A stretch of DNA of 64,000 bases from Saturnia japonica (GCA_033032175.1 CM065304.1:2108001-2172000), one strand, 5' to 3'; counted from the stretch's first letter, positions 20,396-31,741 are shown. Numbers and translations: made by a program. The notes: generated by a model not told the origin, from the sequence alone.

Positions 20396-21630
20396 ATTTT
20401 CGGGTTACCTTCTGAGAGATCATCACACCCTCTAATGAGGCTATGAGGAGTCTGTTCCAAGTAGAGTCAATTGCTTATAATCGCCGTCTGTTACGTCGAT
20501 GACGATAATGAGTTTGCGTGGCGAAGGTAGATAATCGTCATCCGGTGGACGTGCGTGCAGCGGAGCAATCCCTCTGACGAGGGGATGGTGCGTTGCATCC
20601 ATTCTCCGGAACATCGTGGAGGCCAGTCTTCCCACTAAGACTTGTATCAAAAGGTAGTATTTATATTATACTCACAATACGGTCATTACATCGATGTAAA
20701 CAAAACAAGCGCGATTTATCTCGCCACTGGCGCAATCTCTGAATACAGTTAATATTTTTTTTATAATTCGACACCCCTTACATCCTAAGTAATTATAGAA
20801 TAATAAATCATCTTAGTATTCAATTCTCAATTACTGCTTAAATAAACAATACATTCATTTCATTGTAAATTCAACAACACTCTCCCCAAATTTATGTCTA
20901 AAAATTTGGACGATAGTGGTTAGTTACTTATGTCATTTCAAATTTTATTTGGACTTTAGAATCGCTACCGCTGAATTTGATGCCGTGAAGGGGCGGGGGA
21001 GAGAGGGGAGGGTTAGAGATAATCCCCTGTAAAGGTAAAAGTGCGAAAACAATTAGTTTGTGAGAAATATTATTTTTCCAATTTTGAGGTTATATTTCTA
21101 GGATGTATATAAATTTTCAATTAATAATTATTTGTATCTGTTCCAGTTCCAACCTAACCCATTTTAGCACCACAGCAGAAAAAACGAAAATATCTCACTC
21201 AGAACAAAAAGACTGCACAAAAGGTAAAAGTAGGTCGTGATTGACGTAAAAAACACAATAGTCGTTCAAAATCTAAGAAAAAAGTGTAAGCACAGAAAAA
21301 AATTAAGACGTTCATTAATTTTCGCCTGCCAATCAAAAGTGAACTTTATGACAACCAGTTAGAAGTGCCATTTGTATTGTAAGAGTTAAGCAATTTGCTA
21401 TTTTAAAAATTCAATTTCTCAAAAACTAATCTTTTCCGCAGTGTAAATTCAGATGAAAACATAAATACAAAATTTATGTGACGTATGCTAATTTTTATTC
21501 TTATCTTAAGTTTAGGTGGATACCAGAGACTGGTGGAAAGCCAATGTTCCAGCCCTAACGAACTCCTCAGTATGTATCAGGTACATCTCTTATATTTATT
21601 TTATTATACTAGTTGAGCAATTCTTGTATA
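20396..21630. other. Non-coding, no gene recognised
   Basis: A moderately GC-rich patch (20400-20640) with a 69-codon minus-strand frame that I cannot assign, then AT-rich DNA. A purine-rich run 'gggcgggggagagagggga' lies near 20990. Confidence 0.4.
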
Positions 21631-22258
21631 CAGGGTATTAGTAGACCGCTCCCGAAAATGAAGACAGACCATAGTACTAATGACACCTTTGATGATAGGA
21701 CGGAAAAAAAATTGATCCTGATTAAAAAAAAATCATATTATTTAAACTTTTTATTAGCATTATTTACGCTCCATCATGTTAGTACAACTTAATGAAACGA
21801 GAATTTTACAAAAAAATACAATACTTTACTAAAAAAAAAACAGCAATGAACACCAAATTAAATACAGCTGATTGCTCGGGTCAAATAACGCGCAGGCGCG
21901 GCGCGTCGCGGCGCCAGTCCAGCACGAGCGCGGCGCGGTGCCATTCTCGTGCGGCCCGCAGCTGGCGATCGCACAAATACTTATTTACAATATTGTCTAA
22001 ATACCTAACTTATCTACTTTGCCACTGTGCTAGTGTCTACCTGGCCACTTTCATTCGAATTCTCCGGTTGAATTAAAAAAGTAACGGGTTCGATTCCCCG
22101 CGAATGAAAAAAATACTTAAATAAAATTTTAACAAGCATTGAGCCATGTTTTTTAATCCATCGTGTAAGAATGTTTATTATTCTGATGTATTCAGTTATG
22201 TACCTATTCATATCAATTCAGGGTACAATTGATTGTATATATGTATAAAAAAAAAATT
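21631..22258 (+). repeat. Left long terminal inverted repeat of mariner-type element
   Basis: Pairs with 23789-24368. It has an extra GC-rich block at about 21888-21978 ('cgcaggcgcggcgcgtcgcg' and following) where the right arm has different text ('gtgcagcgcaagattgacgc'), so one arm has gained or exchanged sequence. Near 22087 it carries 'gggttcgattccccgc', a tRNA T-arm/B-box look-alike also present in the right arm. Confidence 0.8.
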
Positions 22259-22633
22259 GAATTATAACTTCTAAATTCCATATGAAGACCAGTCAGTAGG
22301 GATAACTAAACTTATGAAATAATAGTCGTGAATGTAGGTATAACGGTTTATCGATCTGCGGAAAAGATCAAAGTGCCGCTTTCCACGCTAACGAGGGGCT
22401 ACTGCAAGGAGGCGGCCCGCGGCGCTTTATTTCTTTTGGCGGGGTTGATTATTAAGTTTAGTATATTTAGTTCTTGAGACATTTACACTTTGACTTTCAA
22501 TTCATGTGCGCGTGCATGGGCGACAGATATTCGTTCAATCGTATTGTTAACTAAGTTCTTGTCATTATTTTATTGTTACGTTTTTTGTTTCTTTATAAGA
22601 TTGTGTTGATTTTATGAGAGTTTTGTTTTAATA

Positions 22634-23767
22634 ATGCCTAACGCATACGTTTATAGTGTTCGTGAATACGGTAGCATGTTAATGAATAATGTGCCTTGGA
22701 GAAGCTCGCGGGAATGCTTCGCGTGCATTGCGAATTTACCGAGAGAGATTCCGACAGCTCGACATCCGGCTGACTCTCGTCTGATAACAGCAGCATTTCA
22801 GCGAGTGTTGGAAAATCGACCCATTGCTCCAGTAGCGGCAGGAGGTGGAAGTCAAGTGGCAGTTCAGGCCGAGGAGCGCATTTTAGATGTCGTTCGCCGG
22901 TATCCGAACTTAGGTACACGAAGTATTGCTAAATTGTTAAGGTGCCGGAATGGAACAAGTGTGTCGTACTGGACAGTTCATAAGGTGTTAAAGCGTAACC
23001 GAATGCGGCCATACAAAGTGCACAAAGTGCAAGCTTTGGTACCCGGCGATCACGACCGCCGGCGAGTTTTCTGCCGTTGGTTATTATACCAGCAACAACG
23101 TGTCCCTGATTTCATTGAACACGTCATCTGGACGGACGAGTAGACATTTACAGGAAACGGGCTGTGGAACCGAAGAAATACACACGTGTATTCTGAGGTG
23201 AACCCGCACGCAGTTCTACAAACCGGGCACCAAACCCGATGGTCGGTTAATGTATGGGCAGGTTTATTTAAGGATCGCATACTAGGGCCAGTATTTCTGC
23301 CACAGCGACTTGACGGACAGCGATATTTAAACATTATAAATGAACAAATAGTGGACATTTTAGACGACCTATCATTGACTGAATATCGCCGCACATGGTT
23401 TCAGCATGATGGTGCACCTCCACAAATGGCAAAGTTCGTCCGTGAGCGCCTCACCGAGCTGTTTGATGATCGCTGGATCGGCAGACTAGGACCACACGCT
23501 TGGCCACCTCGGTCACTCGATCTGACCCCGTTAGACTTCTTTCTGTGGGGGTATGTGAAAGAAAGGGTTTTTAATCGTGAGTGTGATAGTGCTAACCAAA
23601 TGCGCCAAAGGATCGTGAATGTTTTCGACAAACTACGTGCGGACTGTGTCGAAGACCCCACGATGATGCCCCGACTGCATAAGGAGACGCAACGCCGAGC
23701 TCAAATCTGCCTCGAAATGAATGGGGCACAATTTGAGCCGCATCTCATAAGGCCACGGAGGATTTAG
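22634..23767 (+). pseudogene. Mariner-like transposase, one amber codon and compensating frameshifts
   Basis: The frame is 377 residues long with one in-frame TAG at 23141-23143, immediately after 'VIWTDE', the first catalytic Asp block. The N-terminal region includes a helix-turn-helix candidate 'LGTRSIAKLLRCRNGTSVSY' (about 22909-22970). The catalytic blocks are 'IWTDE', 'WFQHDGAPP' (about 23396-23422) and 'WPPRSLDLTPLDFFLWGYVK' (about 23501-23560). Forty-one residues separate the second and third Asp, the spacing of DD41D elements. At about 22690-22755 the -1 frame reads 'LGEARGNASRALRIYRERF', which fits the family better than the open frame, so two compensating indels are likely. In an intact relative the enzyme would bind the TIRs and move the element into TA sites. 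Confidence 0.85.
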
Positions 23768-23788
23768 ATCGGTAAGCTGTTTCATACC

Positions 23789-24368
23789 AATTTTTTTTTT
23801 ATAACTTATTTTTGAACTGATCTGAGTAGATCGTACATAACTGAATACATCAGAGTAATAAACATAATTATACGACGGATTAAAAAGCATGAATCTATCC
23901 TTTTTAAAATTTCATTCAAGTATTTTTTTCATAAGCGGGGAATCGAACCCGGTACTTAGCTTATTCAACCGGTGAATTCGAAAGAAAGTGGCTAGGTAAA
24001 GACTAGCACAGTGGCAAAGTAGATAAGTTAGTTATTTAGACAAATGTTGTAAATAAGTATTTATTTGATTGTTAGTTGCGTGCAGCGCAAGATTGACGCT
24101 GCGCCCGGGCGTTCGTTGATCCGAGCATCAGCTGTTTTTGATTTTGTGTTTAATTGCTGGTTTTTTTTTTAAGTAAAGTAATGTATTTTTTATGAAATTA
24201 TCGTTTCATTTAGCTGTACTAACACGATGGAGCGTAAATAATGCTAATAAAAAGTTTAATTAATATGATTTTTTTTTTTTCAGGATCAATTTTTTTCCAT
24301 CCCATCATCAAAGGTGTTATTAGTACTATCGTCTGTCTTCATTTTCGGGACGGTCTACAAACCCTTTT
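23789..24368 (-). repeat. Right long terminal inverted repeat of mariner-type element
   Basis: The inverse of 21631-22258. It lacks the GC-rich block of the left arm and has small indels, so the two arms have diverged moderately since they were identical. Confidence 0.8.
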
Positions 24369-26265
24369 TAAACTTGTATAAATTTACAGATGTTTTAAAA
24401 ATCATTTTTGTTTTTAGTAATCATAAAAAATTACACCGAAATGATTAATTATAAAGTTATTACAGGTCCGATTATGTTTTGTTTCAGATAATGTCCGGCG
24501 ATAAACATAATAACGGAGGTCTCTTTGGGGGGGCAAACAGTGGTGTTCCTATTTTGAATTTTGAAAGGAAGGAAAGGAACTTCCAACATATCAAATACGA
24601 ACATTACCTAAATGGCCTTTTAAATGTCTGATACGAATATTTTCGGGGATTTTACCATCAGTTCTTACACATTTTAGAAAATATAAGTATAAAATATGGA
24701 AAGAAAAAAAAGTTCCAAGATTCAAAGAAAGAAGAAAAATTTAGTTTTGTGAAATTGGAACTAAATTTAAATGTAATGTTAAGATAAATTTATAAAAAAA
24801 TGTGGGTGTTAAAATAATGCATTTTTTATACATTTGTAATAATATAATGTAGTACGAAATCATGGAGTAAAGATGTAAGGAGTAGGAGTATTTTTAGGAC
24901 GGGGGCAAAAATTTAGTGTAAGCAAAAATTAGATTAAAAAAAGATATAATTTAAAATTTAAAAAGGGGGTAATAAAAAAAAATTTTTGGGTATTTTAAAA
25001 TTTACGATCGTTGAATTTTTCATGTATAGAGATTATTTTATTATTTATGTACGAAATGTATAATGATATTTTGATTATCAGGCCGGTAGATTAGTAGTGT
25101 GCTCCTCTGCTTGGAACGCGGCGCGGCTCTCAATAGCCACCTCTGCAGTACGCTCTAGTCGGTCACCTGCCGTTTTCCTTGAAAGATGTAGCGACACCGC
25201 AACAGAAGCGAGTCCAGGACTTCAAAATTATACCTACCGGTAAGGGCGTGTTTCCTTTTTATATACCAACATTTAAAAAAGGAAAACGTCGTGGCAAATG
25301 TGATAAATAGAAATTTGTTTTTGAAAATACTTAAATTAGAAACATGCGTTATTAATTATTAACAAGCATAATGCGAAGAGATATTTATCCAGGCTGGTAT
25401 GACAGCGGTGACCGCGGATGGATTTCGATCTCTCGGTGATCGCCGTTGTGTTTCTATAAGACCAAATCCTCTTCATAATTAACAAAAAGAAATTTGAAAT
25501 AACTGATCAATGAGTAATAAAATTTACAATAAAACATCAAATTCTTAGTTTTAGCGGACAGATGGCGTTTAAAACAAAACGCTAAAGACGGTATCTAAAG
25601 AATTTCTACAGTGCGTTGTTTATTCCCACGGAGTAAAATAACATTTTGTGTTTACATTTCATGTCTTTGCTAATTTATTGTTTTTAAAATAGTGATGTCA
25701 CCAACCGATACTAATCGTACAATCGTATGAGGTATTATACCTATTGATAATTTATTTTTCTTCAAATGTGTTGCCCGAAAAAGGGAGACATTATTCGCAT
25801 CTCTTGGGGACCAACCGAAACATTTTTTTTATATATTTGCCGTTGTTCGACATGTACATAAAGATTTATATATGATCGAGTATATTGAATAAAGCAAAAT
25901 ATATGAAACCCGTCAATATAGTTTTAAAAATCTTACTATTCAAATAATTATAACGTAAATGTACGGTAGCACAACACTATAAAAATAAAGGTAGTAGAAG
26001 TAACATTAGTTTCAAGTTTCACATTTATTCAATTTACTACACTATATAGTCTTTCTAATACTATCAAGTGTCCCGCGTTTAAAGAACAATAACTTTTGAA
26101 GTTATTCGAAGCTCTAAGTTTTTGGTTTCGTTGTGTTACGTCATTCATAAGCTATATATCGAGTAATTTGTTTCTCGGAAATAGCTCTAACGATTTGTCT
26201 GACATTCTGTATTTAGACGTTTTACTTGCTTGCCTGGCTCGTTAATTATCGAGAAAATGGTTTTC
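24369..26265. other. AT-rich non-coding DNA, no gene recognised
   Basis: Long AT-rich stretch. A short GC-rich patch at 25090-25230 ('ggaacgcggcgcggctctc') has no open frame of note. Nothing else recognised. Confidence 0.4.
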
Positions 26266-26269
26266 AGCC

Positions 26270-26463
26270 ATCCCTTGCAACAGCGAGAGATATAGCCGAA
26301 GAAAATGATATTGATAGACTGTGATATTGTTGGATTGCCACCACACCTGTTACGGTTGCGTCTGCTGAAAGGAGTTTTTCGTGGCTTAAAATTATTAAAA
26401 CATATTTGATGAATTCGATGACATAGGATCGGCTTTCAAATCTGTTAGATTTTATATCATAGC
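26270..26463 (+). pseudogene. hAT transposase C-terminal (dimerisation) relic
   Basis: Plus-strand text reads 'FQPSLATARDIAEENDID', a short gap with a stop, then 'TTPVTVASAERSFSWLKIIK' (about 26340-26400), 'TYLMNSMT', a stop, and 'DRLSNLLDFIS'. 'PVTVASAERSFS.LK.IK.YL' followed by 'RLSNL' is the hallmark of the hAT dimerisation domain at the transposase C terminus. Only this end is left and it has stops, so it is dead. No TIRs or 8-bp duplication seen. Confidence 0.88.
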
Positions 26464-26467
26464 ATAT

Positions 26468-26725
26468 AACATACCAGCACGCCTGTATTTCCGAAGGGTT
26501 AGGTAGAGGTGCACCAATGTACAACCACAGTGCGCCGGGCATGTTTATAGGTCTCATCCCCTGTAATAAGGTGGTGAGCCTATTACCATTAATCGTGTAC
26601 AAAACCAAACTTCGAGCTGCTACTGAGAGTTTCATAGAAAAACCCAATCACACTTTGCTCGACCTGAGAAACAGACCCAGGACTACGAGCACAGCAGTCG
26701 CGGTCAGGCAGCTAGGCTAATGAGG
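26468..26725 (-). repeat. tRNA-derived SINE, second copy
   Basis: Same arrangement as 10945-11190: minus-strand head with A-box-like 'tagcctagctg' (26719-26709), a decayed B box, then 'gggtttttctatgaaactct', 'ggctcaccacctta' and 'cctaacccttcgg'. It begins a few bases after the hAT relic. Confidence 0.75.
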
Positions 26726-27575
26726 CTACATTTTATGTACTGAAAGAATCGGTCCCTAAACTGAATGGAAGTCACAAAATAGAGTCTTCATTAGTTTCAT
26801 TCAAATGATCTACGACATTTTTTAACAAACTGAAGTCGTGAATCATCTGTCCAAAAAATAAATCAACAATCTAATATTTCGTAGTAACTTAAAATATGAT
26901 CCTACTGGTTCTTGTAACTGTCCAAGTAGGAAGCATGATTAGGTATGATTAAAATCGATGACCGATTTTCGAGTATTTCTCTAGCGCTATCGATTAGACT
27001 TCATCCGTAACATCTAGTGGAAAAATATTATGACGAGGTTGATAACTTATGCTGTGCTCCTGCGAGCAGACGCCAAGTTTGTTTAACTCAACCTGCGATT
27101 AGGCTGCTTACTACTTTAGAGGTCGGAATATTTTGAGATTCCACCCGCTTTCTCTAAGGCTGCCGTGAAGTATTCCATGTTAAACAATTTTGAACCGCAA
27201 TTTCTAGTAGTCACTAGACCGTAGGATCCCTGAATTGGTCACACAGTCCCATAGCATTTCAAGATTTGTTATGACCGCAAAAAAGATATACGTGACATCT
27301 GCCGGAGCCTTCTGAAAATTGCCGCTGAAAATAAACTTAAACTACTTAAATTAAAATCTTTACAACATCGTGGCACAATATCGGCGGCGTTTATGTTTAT
27401 CCATTCCCTTTTCTTTAAGAATGATTGCGTAATACTGCTTATCCGAGTATTGGATATGATTTTGTATTACTTGCAATTTCATCATCCCAGCTAAATTGAG
27501 GGGAATTTAAAAACACAAACAAAAATATACCAGGCATTAAATCATTAACAGTCTTTAACAAAAACGACAGGAAAA
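26726..27575. other. Non-coding, no gene recognised
   Basis: Mixed-composition DNA to the left of the assembly gap. No coding frame, RNA gene or repeat recognised. Confidence 0.4.
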
Positions 27576-27675
27576 NNNNNNNNNNNNNNNNNNNNNNNNN
27601 NNNNNNNNNNNNNNNNNNNNNNNNNNNNNNNNNNNNNNNNNNNNNNNNNNNNNNNNNNNNNNNNNNNNNNNNNNN
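27576..27675. other. Assembly gap (100 N)
   Basis: Exactly 100 N, the usual placeholder for a gap of unknown size. It sits where the 5' LTR and leader of the first CsRn1-type element should be, since gag begins only 70 bp later. Confidence 0.98.
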
Positions 27676-27745
27676 CGCGCACACGCCGAGAAATACGGAG
27701 AGAAATACTAGCATTCACATAGTCTTTCAATAATATTTTTATAAA

Positions 27746-28510
27746 ATGGCTGAAGGTGGCGTATCCGACACTGTTGATGATAGGGATAAGCAGAACCCAC
27801 CTCTAAAGGTTCACCGTGTTTTCATCCGCACCCCTCCGTTCTGCAAAGACCGCCCAGCTCTTTGGTTTGCGAGCTTAGAGACCCAGTTCAACATTAACCG
27901 GATTACAGTAGAAAACACAAAATTTAGTTAAGCAGTATCGTTACTTGACACTAGTTGCACTTGTGAGGTTGAGGACATTGTTATTTCACCTCCTCAGACC
28001 AACCCTTACACGACTCTAAAAACTGCAATAATTGTTAGATTCTCAGATTCCTATGAAGAGAAAATGCGGCGGCTGCTAGAAAAAGAACAGATTGGCGACA
28101 GGAAGCCCTCTTCGTTTCTCCGCCACCTCAGATTTCTGGCAGGACCTGCATTCCCAGACAAGCTGATGAAATATATGTAGTCTAGTCGACTTCCCAGACA
28201 GTTGCAGATCATTTTGGCTGCTCAACGCTTGGAGGAACTTGGTGAGCTGGCAGAATTAGCTGATACCCTAATGGACATACAATCCCAGTCGCTTGAGGTA
28301 GGTGCTAGTACACTTTCACTTAACCCACCAGCACCGGAACAGAATGCATTCCTCTCGCTTCAAGAACTAGTAACAGACCTCTCCCGTGCTGTTGCTTCTC
28401 TTACAGCTACGGGGGGATCATATAGAGGGAAGTCACGCAATCGTGGCAGCAGCAGATCGTGTAGCTGCAACCGTTCACAATCACGGAATCCCGACCTATG
28501 TTGCTAACAC
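27746..28510 (+). pseudogene. E1 Gag, broken
   Basis: Starts MAEGGVSDTVDDRDK. Then 'ALWFASLETQFNINRIT', an aromatic block typical of Ty3 Gag of this clade, ends at a stop (27929-27931). Later pieces continue in other frames: 'KEQIGDRKPSSFLRHLR' (about 28081-28132) and a frame from 28202 with 'MQIILAAQRLEELGELAELA' followed by an Arg/Ser-rich tail. The zinc-binding region is not readable. Gag would assemble particles. Several stops and frameshifts make it non-functional. Confidence 0.8.
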
Positions 28511-28639
28511 GAACGATTTGGTAAGCGAGCACAAAAATGTACACAGCTATGCACGTGGACTAAAAATCATTCGGGAAACGCGACAAGCAATCGGTAGTGG
28601 CGAGTACCGATCGCCCGCTCTCAAGTCGTCACCTGTTTG

Positions 28640-29897
28640 TACTGGACCGGTGTACAAAACAAAGATTTTTGATTGACACCGGCTCTGATATTTCTTGTTT
28701 TCCCGGACGATTTGCCAGAGGCCATTAAATTAGCAGTGGATATGACCTCAGTGCTGCCAATGGCACTTCAATTAAAACTTTTGGCAGTATTTCTCTGAAT
28801 TTAAATTTAGGATAACGCCGTGATTTTAGATGGAATTTTATAATAGCTAATGTCAGCACACCTATTATCGGATCAGATTTTTTAAGTTTTTACAATCTTT
28901 TACCGGACTGTAGGCTCGAACGGGTAATTGATGGTACGACCAAGCTGTGGCTACCAGCTTCAAGAGCGCACACATCCCAGGACAGCATTAAAGTAGTCAC
29001 ATGCGGGAACTCACCTTTCGAGCAGGTGCTCGCTGAGTTTCCGGACATCATGCGTCCTCCGGGAATAGACAGAATAGTCAAACACACTACTGTCCACTAC
29101 ATCAATACCACTGATGGTCCACCAGTCAGCTGACGTCCCCGCCGCCTAGGCCCAGAAAAATTGCATATAGCACAGCAAGAATTTAATGCAATGTTACAAT
29201 GTGGTACCGCACGACCTTCCAGCAGCTCGTGGTCATCGCCCCTGCACCTCGCTCCTAAGAAGGACGCAACATGGCGACCATACGGTGACTACAGAGCACT
29301 TAATGCCCGCACCATACCGGACAGGTACCCAGTCCGACACATAGGGATTTTTCACAAAACCTGGCTAGATCCACCATATTTTCCACCATAGATTTAGTAA
29401 AAGCATACCAACAAATATCTATTAATAGCTCTGATATCTGCAAAACAGCCATAATAACACCCTTTGGACTACATGAATTTCCTTATATGACCTTCGGTCT
29501 CAGAAATGCTGGTCAGACCTTTCAAAGGTTTATCGATGAAGCGGTGCGTGGACTTGATTTTTGATTTACTTACGTAGATGACATTTTGATCCACTCAATT
29601 AACAGTTCACAGCATATTCAGCACCTCAAAATTATTTTCTAGCGCCTTCAACAGTACGGTATGGTAATAAATCCAGCAAAATAAGTTTTTGGAACAGCTG
29701 AAGTCTCGTTTTTGGGATACCGCATTAACGCCCAAGGGACTCACCCTCCTGACGACCGCATCCAAGCCCTTCGCGATTATCCTCCACCCAAGACTGTGCA
29801 AGGCATGCGTAAGTTCCTCGGCATGATAAACTTTTATCGTAGATACCTACCTTATGCGGCAAAGTAACAAGCGCCGCTCATCGATGCCGTAGCCGCC
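28640..29897 (+). pseudogene. E1 protease and reverse transcriptase, many stops
   Basis: Protease block 'QRFLIDTGSDISCFPG' (about 28650-28700) keeps the catalytic DTG. RT follows: '[20 protein letters not shown]', '[20 protein letters not shown]' (29161-29391), then 'DLVKAYQQISINSSDICKTA', '[20 protein letters not shown]' and the active site 'FTYVDDILIHS' (about 29566-29598). In-frame stops occur just before YVDD (~29562), near 29641, 29683 and 29866, and frameshifts near 29350. The domain is complete in extent but cannot yield full-length RT. Confidence 0.88.
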
Positions 29898-31379
29898 ATG
29901 GGGAGCAAAGGTGCAAAACCTTTCCCCTGGACGCCTGAACTTCAAAAACATTTCGAAACTTGCCAGGAAAGCTTATCAACAGCGACCATGTTGTACCACC
30001 CAAGCCAGCAAGCACAACTCAGTCTATTCACCGACGCGTCAGGATCACATATTGGCTCCTGTCTCCAGCAACACAAAAACAAAACTGACAGTTGGCAACC
30101 TCTAGCTTATCTCAGCAGGAAATTGACTGCAAAGCAAGCAGAGTGGCCCACCTACTATAGGGAACTTCTTGCCATTTATGAAAGCGTGCAGCACTTTAGA
30201 CACATCCTGGAGGTCCAACATGTGACTATTTTCACAGACCACAAGCCTATCATTTATGCTTTCCAGCAACGGCGAGAAAAACTTTCACCAGCACAACTCA
30301 ATCAGCTAAGTTTTATAAGTCAGTTTTCAACAGACATAGTTCACATCAAAGGGGAGGACAATGTGGTTGCGGATACTATGTCTCGCGTGGAGGCTGTATC
30401 TTTAGCAGATGACTTCGCTGCACTCGCGAATGCTCAAGCCGTTGACGAAGAACTCGAAAAGCTTCGTACCGGTTCTTCTCTGAAATTGGAATTGCTTTAC
30501 ATACCAGGAAAAAACATCCAGGTGACTTGCGATACATCCACGGGCAAGCCTAGACCTTACCTACCCGCATCATTCCGTCGCTCGACGTTTCTGAGACTCC
30601 ACAACCTCAGTCACCCTAGCGCGCGTGCAAGCGCTCGCCTGGTGTCTGACCGCTATGTTTGGCCTTCCATGCGCAAAGACTGCATGGCTTGGGCTCGCTC
30701 TTGCATTGCATGCCAACGCTGCAAAGTCTCCCGTCACGGAAGGTCGCCGTTAGGAAACTTCCCTGGAAAGTCAGCCCGTTTCCAGCACGTCCGCTTGGAC
30801 ATCATAGGCGCACTTCCCCATTCTGGTGGTTATACATACTGTCTGACAGCCGTCAACAGATTTCCCAGATGGCCGGAAGTATTGCCAATGTCGGGCATTA
30901 CCGCAGAAGAGGTAGCCGACACATTTGTTTCCGGATGGATCTCGCGATATGGCGTTCCACTTGTCATCACAACAGACCAAGGGCGACAATTCGAATCTGC
31001 CCTTTTCGCCCATCTAATGAAGATCTGCGCAACAAAACGTATCCGGACGACAAGCTATCACCCGCAAAGAAATGGAATGATAGAACGCCTTCACAGGCAA
31101 TTAAAAGCTGCCCTTATGTGCCATGGGAGTACATGGAGCAAGGCTCTACCGCTAGTGTTGCTTGGCATACGCACAGCACTTAAAGAAGACTTACAATGTT
31201 CTTCTGCAGAACTTCTGTATGGCGAACCCCTGCGATTACCAGGAGAGCTCGTTGTACCAGCAACAATCGATCATGATACTCACATCGAGGACTTCGCTCC
31301 AAGATGGCTAGCATACGTCCCGCCCCAGCATCACGAGGCGCTCAACCATCATCATTCATCTTCAAAGACCTGCAGATAG
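29898..31379 (+). CDS. E1 RNase H-integrase, long open frame
   Basis: A 493-codon open frame, far longer than expected in so decayed an element. RNase H motifs: 'LFTDASGSHIGSCLQQ', 'TYYRELLAIYESVQHFRHIL' and 'IFTDHKPI'. Integrase zinc finger: 'HNLSH' with 'CIACQRC' (H-x3-H and C-x2-C). Integrase core: 'LDIIG', 'TTDQGRQFES' and 'HPQRNGMIERLHRQ', with 35 residues between the second Asp and Glu (D-35-E). In a living element these domains remove the RNA template and insert the cDNA. The frame is the downstream part of pol and has no gag-pol start of its own. It shifts frame near the C terminus; the true C-terminal domain continues at 31304-31741. Confidence 0.88.
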   Translation: MGSKGAKPFPWTPELQKHFETCQESLSTATMLYHPSQQAQLSLFTDASGSHIGSCLQQHKNKTDSWQPLAYLSRKLTAKQAEWPTYYRELLAIYESVQHFRHILEVQHVTIFTDHKPIIYAFQQRREKLSPAQLNQLSFISQFSTDIVHIKGEDNVVADTMSRVEAVSLADDFAALANAQAVDEELEKLRTGSSLKLELLYIPGKNIQVTCDTSTGKPRPYLPASFRRSTFLRLHNLSHPSARASARLVSDRYVWPSMRKDCMAWARSCIACQRCKVSRHGRSPLGNFPGKSARFQHVRLDIIGALPHSGGYTYCLTAVNRFPRWPEVLPMSGITAEEVADTFVSGWISRYGVPLVITTDQGRQFESALFAHLMKICATKRIRTTSYHPQRNGMIERLHRQLKAALMCHGSTWSKALPLVLLGIRTALKEDLQCSSAELLYGEPLRLPGELVVPATIDHDTHIEDFAPRWLAYVPPQHHEALNHHHSSSKTCR

Positions 31380-31741
31380 CAAGCCATACGTTCCTGAGGG
31401 ACGACACAGTGAGGCGACCATTACAGCCACCCTACACCGGACCTTACAAAATTTTGGCTCGAAACCCCAAAACTGTAACGCTCGAGGTTGCAGGTAAAAA
31501 GCACGAGGTCAGCGTCGATCGCGTAAAACCAGCTCACCAGGAAGTCGAACAAGATCAACAAAAGTCGACGACAGCTACTTCCACACCAGCACCTGTCATC
31601 GCGCCTCCTTCCGCTCCTTTGACTACAAATCGCACGCCATCCAACATTCCGCAACATGACACCGCATCCCCTGCTACACATCCTACAGTCATTACACGCA
31701 CTGGTCGCAGAGTTAGGTTCCGTGACATCCTAGATCTATAG
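31304..31741 (+). pseudogene. E1 integrase C-terminal domain
   Basis: The frame overlaps the end of the RNase H-integrase frame and carries 'SHTFLRDDTVRRPLQPPYTG', 'PYKILARNPKTVTLEVAGKK' and 'SVDRVKPA', then a Pro/Thr/Ser-rich tail ending 'TGRRVRFRDILDL'. The same order is found in E2, so this is the true C terminus of pol, separated here by a frameshift. Confidence 0.85.

Larger units (their letters stand above)
21631..24368 (+). mobile_element. Mariner/Tc1-type transposon with DD41D spacing and ~600-bp inverted repeats
   Basis: A ~2.74-kb element whose ends read 'agggtattagtagaccgctc' on the left and, inverted, 'agggtttgtagaccgtcccg' on the right. Inverted similarity continues inward for about 600 bp on each side. 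Shared phrases include 'aatgaagacagac', 'gacacctttgatgat', 'ttattagcattatttacgct', 'cttatctactttgccactgt' and 'gatgtattcagttatgta'. It lies in TA-rich DNA, and TA dinucleotides adjoin both ends. It encodes one transposase pseudogene. Confidence 0.85.

Noticed and set aside
20441..20650. 69-codon minus-strand frame
   Set aside because: No motif, and it lies in a patch where several frames stay open by composition.
22080..22105. tRNA T-arm-like 'gggttcgattccccgc' (and its mate near 23934)
   Set aside because: No cloverleaf, anticodon arm or acceptor stem around it; both copies lie inside the mariner TIRs.
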